From an uncultured Macromonas sp. (lineage in GTDB: Bacteria > Pseudomonadota > Gammaproteobacteria > Burkholderiales > Burkholderiaceae): a stretch of 8,194 bases of DNA. The translations under genes were made by a program, and so were the position numbers. The DNA lies in contig CAMLOF010000131.1 of NCBI GenBank assembly GCA_946481585.1, forward strand, positions 1 to 8,194, in the 5' to 3' direction. Below are positions 6,437 to 8,194 of this stretch, piece after piece. Numbering within the stretch: position 1 is the first letter of the stretch; each line of letters begins with the position of its first letter. Under the pieces are notes generated by a model. That model searched no databases. It saw nothing but the letters and a program-made list of their open reading frames with translations, and was not told the DNA's origin.

Positions 6437-7864
6437 GTGAGTTCCCAGGTTCCAGATTCCAGCGCCGCTGCTGCCAGTGACGACGATGTCATCGTCTCCT
6501 TGTACGCCTCGAGACAGAAAATCTATCCCCGATCCGTCTCCGGGTTGTTCAGCAAATGGCGCTGGGCTCTGGTCTGGCTCACGCAAATCGTCTTCTACGG
6601 ATTGCCCTGGCTGGAGTGGAATGCCCGCCAGGGCGTTCTGTTTGATCTCGAAGCCCGTCGTTTCTATATCTTTGGCCTGGTTCTTTACCCCCAGGACTTC
6701 ATTTATCTGACCGGTCTGCTGGTCATCTCGGCGCTGGCCCTGTTCTTGTTCACGGCGGTTGCCGGTCGTTTGTGGTGCGGTTATGCCTGCCCCCAAACCG
6801 TCTATACCGAAATTTATCTCTGGATTGAAAAGAAGGTCGAGGGTGACCGTTCCGCCCGCATGCGGTTGGACCAGTCGGCCTTGTCCCTGGAAAAATTCGG
6901 CAAGAAGTGGCTCAAGCACTTCCTGTGGGTAGCCTTCGGCTTGTGGACCGGGCTGACCTTTGTGGGTTACTTCACCCCCATACGCGAACTGGGCAGTGCC
7001 GTGCTTGCCTGGGATCTGGGGCCCTGGCAGAGTTTCTGGATCTTTTTCTACGGTTTTGCCACCTACGGCAACGCCGGTTTCCTGCGCGAGCAGGTCTGCA
7101 AATACATGTGTCCCTATGCGCGCTTCCAGAGCGCCATGTTCGACAAGGACACCATGGTCGTCACCTACGACGACAAGCGCGGTGAGCCTCGCGGCGCGCG
7201 TTCGAAGAAGGCCGATTTCAAGACATTGGGTTTGGGCTCCTGCGTCGATTGCACACTGTGCGTGCAGGTCTGCCCAACCGGTATCGACATACGCAAAGGC
7301 CTGCAGTACGAGTGCATCGGCTGCGGTGCCTGCATCGACGTCTGCGACGACGTCATGGACAAGATGGGTTACCCGCGCGGCCTCATCAAATATTCGACCC
7401 AGAACGGCATCGCCAACAACTGGACGCGTGCGCAGATGATTCGCCGTGGCCTGCGCCCTCGAGTGCTGGTGTATTCGGGCATTCTGCTGGCCATCTGCGT
7501 GGCGTTGGGTGTCAGCCTGTTCCTGCGCACCCCATTGAAGGTGGATGTCATCCGTGACCGTGGTGCCTTGGCTCGCATGGTGGAGCAAGGCCGCATCGAA
7601 AACGTCTACCGCCTGCAGGTCATGAACGCCACCGAAGCGGCGCAGACCTACCAGCTCAGTGTTTCTGGCTTGCCGGGTATCGTCATTGCCTCTGAACCCA
7701 GTGTTGAAGTCCGACCCACCGAGGTCCGTTCAGTGGCCGTGCGTGTCCAGGTGCCACCGGGAACCGCCGACTCGGGCTCACATCCCATCCATTTCGAGGT
7801 TCAGTCCACGAGCGACAAGAGTATCCGGGTAGATGAAAAATCGGTCTTCCTGATTCCCCGTTGA
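6437..7864 (+). CDS. ccoG: Cbb3 oxidase accessory protein CcoG (membrane Fe-S cupric reductase)
   Basis: Polytopic ferredoxin-like membrane protein of 475 aa (RdxA/FixG family). In Rhodobacter, CcoG reduces Cu(II) to Cu(I) for cbb3 assembly. Membrane helices lie near 44-60, 86-107, 161-178, 197-213 and 344-363. The cysteine pairs CGYACP (114-119) and CKYMCP (221-226) resemble those of NapH/RdxA proteins. Two 4Fe-4S motifs follow: Cys269-x2-Cys272-x2-Cys275-x3-Cys279-Pro and Cys293-x2-Cys296-x2-Cys299-x3-Cys303. A periplasmic immunoglobulin-like C-terminal domain covers about 370-475. The start is GTG, with only a weak TGAAGA upstream. No better in-frame start is seen before the conserved SLYASRQKIYPR segment (21-32). 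No terminator separates it from ccoP, so it is probably cotranscribed. Its codon use is less biased than that of ccoNOP. Confidence 0.97.
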   Translation: MSSQVPDSSAAAASDDDVIVSLYASRQKIYPRSVSGLFSKWRWALVWLTQIVFYGLPWLEWNARQGVLFDLEARRFYIFGLVLYPQDFIYLTGLLVISALALFLFTAVAGRLWCGYACPQTVYTEIYLWIEKKVEGDRSARMRLDQSALSLEKFGKKWLKHFLWVAFGLWTGLTFVGYFTPIRELGSAVLAWDLGPWQSFWIFFYGFATYGNAGFLREQVCKYMCPYARFQSAMFDKDTMVVTYDDKRGEPRGARSKKADFKTLGLGSCVDCTLCVQVCPTGIDIRKGLQYECIGCGACIDVCDDVMDKMGYPRGLIKYSTQNGIANNWTRAQMIRRGLRPRVLVYSGILLAICVALGVSLFLRTPLKVDVIRDRGALARMVEQGRIENVYRLQVMNATEAAQTYQLSVSGLPGIVIASEPSVEVRPTEVRSVAVRVQVPPGTADSGSHPIHFEVQSTSDKSIRVDEKSVFLIPR

Positions 7865-7899
7865 TCCGCCTGGAACGCCCAAACACAAGTTTGCAAACC

Positions 7900-8194
7900 A
7901 TGAGTACCGCCGCCCCCGCTCCCGCCATGACCAACGCTGCCGCTCGTGTTCCGCAGCGCTGGTACAAAGAACCTTACGTCTGGCTGGTCGTAGGCGGGCC
8001 GCTGGCCGTGGTGCTGGCGTCGATCGTGACCGTTACGCTGGCCATTCGCAACCCAGATCCGGTGCTGCAGCAGCCAAAGCCCACCCTCAAGGTGGAAAGT
8101 CCGGCGGAAGGGGAGCTTTCCCCAGAGCAGCGCAAGGCCGCAGAGCTGAGCGTCATGCCCGCAGGACAGGCGCGAAACCATGTGGTTTCGCCTA
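7900..8194 (+). CDS. ccoH: FixH/CcoH-like single-pass membrane protein (3' end cut by window edge)
   Basis: The first 98 codons are visible and the ORF is open to the right edge. A cytoplasmic Ala/Pro-rich start (about 1-18) leads to RWYKEPYVWLVVGGPLAVV (20-38), which matches the start of the FixH helix region. The helix spans about 27-49 and ends before RNPDPV. The rest is Pro/Glu-rich and presumably periplasmic. In studied bacteria CcoH/FixH binds the CcoN or CcoP assembly intermediates and stabilises the oxidase. Position directly after ccoG (35-bp gap, no terminator) agrees with this. Two oddities: no SD precedes the ATG at 7900 or the in-frame ATG at 7927, and after DPV I do not see the DYY-x-QG-type segment I recall from typical FixH. 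It could instead be an unnamed membrane protein specific to the lineage. Confidence 0.7.
   Translation, partial: MSTAAPAPAMTNAAARVPQRWYKEPYVWLVVGGPLAVVLASIVTVTLAIRNPDPVLQQPKPTLKVESPAEGELSPEQRKAAELSVMPAGQARNHVVSP

Noticed and set aside
7865..7899. Possible terminator between ccoG and ccoH
   Set aside because: No stem followed by a T-run is visible, and the short gap suggests cotranscription.

Overview
This window is an aerobic/microaerobic respiration locus from a GC-rich proteobacterium. Protein sequences, gene order and the CRP/FNR-type promoter boxes fit a betaproteobacterium, most likely Burkholderiales and plausibly Comamonadaceae. This placement rests on memory of family sequences and gene order, not on a search. 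Almost the whole window encodes one cbb3-type cytochrome c oxidase (complex IV, heme-copper type C) together with its assembly factors.

Layout. Bases 1-431, minus strand: a universal stress protein (UspA family) truncated by the left edge. Bases 432-561: a 130-bp divergent intergenic region with one clear FNR/Anr-type box (TTGAC-CTAA-ATCAA, 514-527). Bases 562-2922, plus strand: ccoI, the P1B-type copper ATPase. Bases 2936-3016: an unrecognised 26-codon ORF with its own Shine-Dalgarno (SD) sequence. Bases 3019-3156: ccoS. Bases 3153-3225: a second promoter region whose FNR box (TTGAT-CTAA-GTCAA, 3153-3166) overlaps the ccoS stop codon. Bases 3226-6415: the structural genes ccoN, ccoO, ccoQ and ccoP. 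Bases 6437-7864: ccoG, the membrane Fe-S copper reductase. Bases 7900 to the right edge: a FixH/CcoH-like single-pass membrane protein, cut off by the window. There is no gene-free stretch longer than 300 bases, and I see no tRNA, rRNA, mobile element, CRISPR array or convincing intrinsic terminator.

How the parts work together. CcoN carries the low-spin heme b and the heme b3-CuB site where O2 is reduced. CcoO (one heme c) and CcoP (two hemes c) bring in electrons, and CcoQ is a small stabilising subunit. CcoI moves Cu(I) across the membrane for the CuB centre, CcoG reduces Cu(II) to Cu(I), and CcoS and CcoH are maturation or stability factors. The assembly genes lie on both sides of the structural genes (ccoI-ccoS, then ccoNOQP, then ccoG-ccoH), and both halves appear to be switched on by low oxygen through matching FNR-type promoters.

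The protein-coding content is well-known biology and I see no sign of an undescribed multigene system. The interesting points are regulatory. Both FNR boxes lie where a class II (-41.5) promoter places a -10 hexamer, but at ccoI this puts the transcription start on the ATG itself, predicting a leaderless mRNA. The small ORF between ccoI and ccoS covers a stem that would hide the ccoS SD. The ccoI FNR box may also serve the divergent stress-protein gene.
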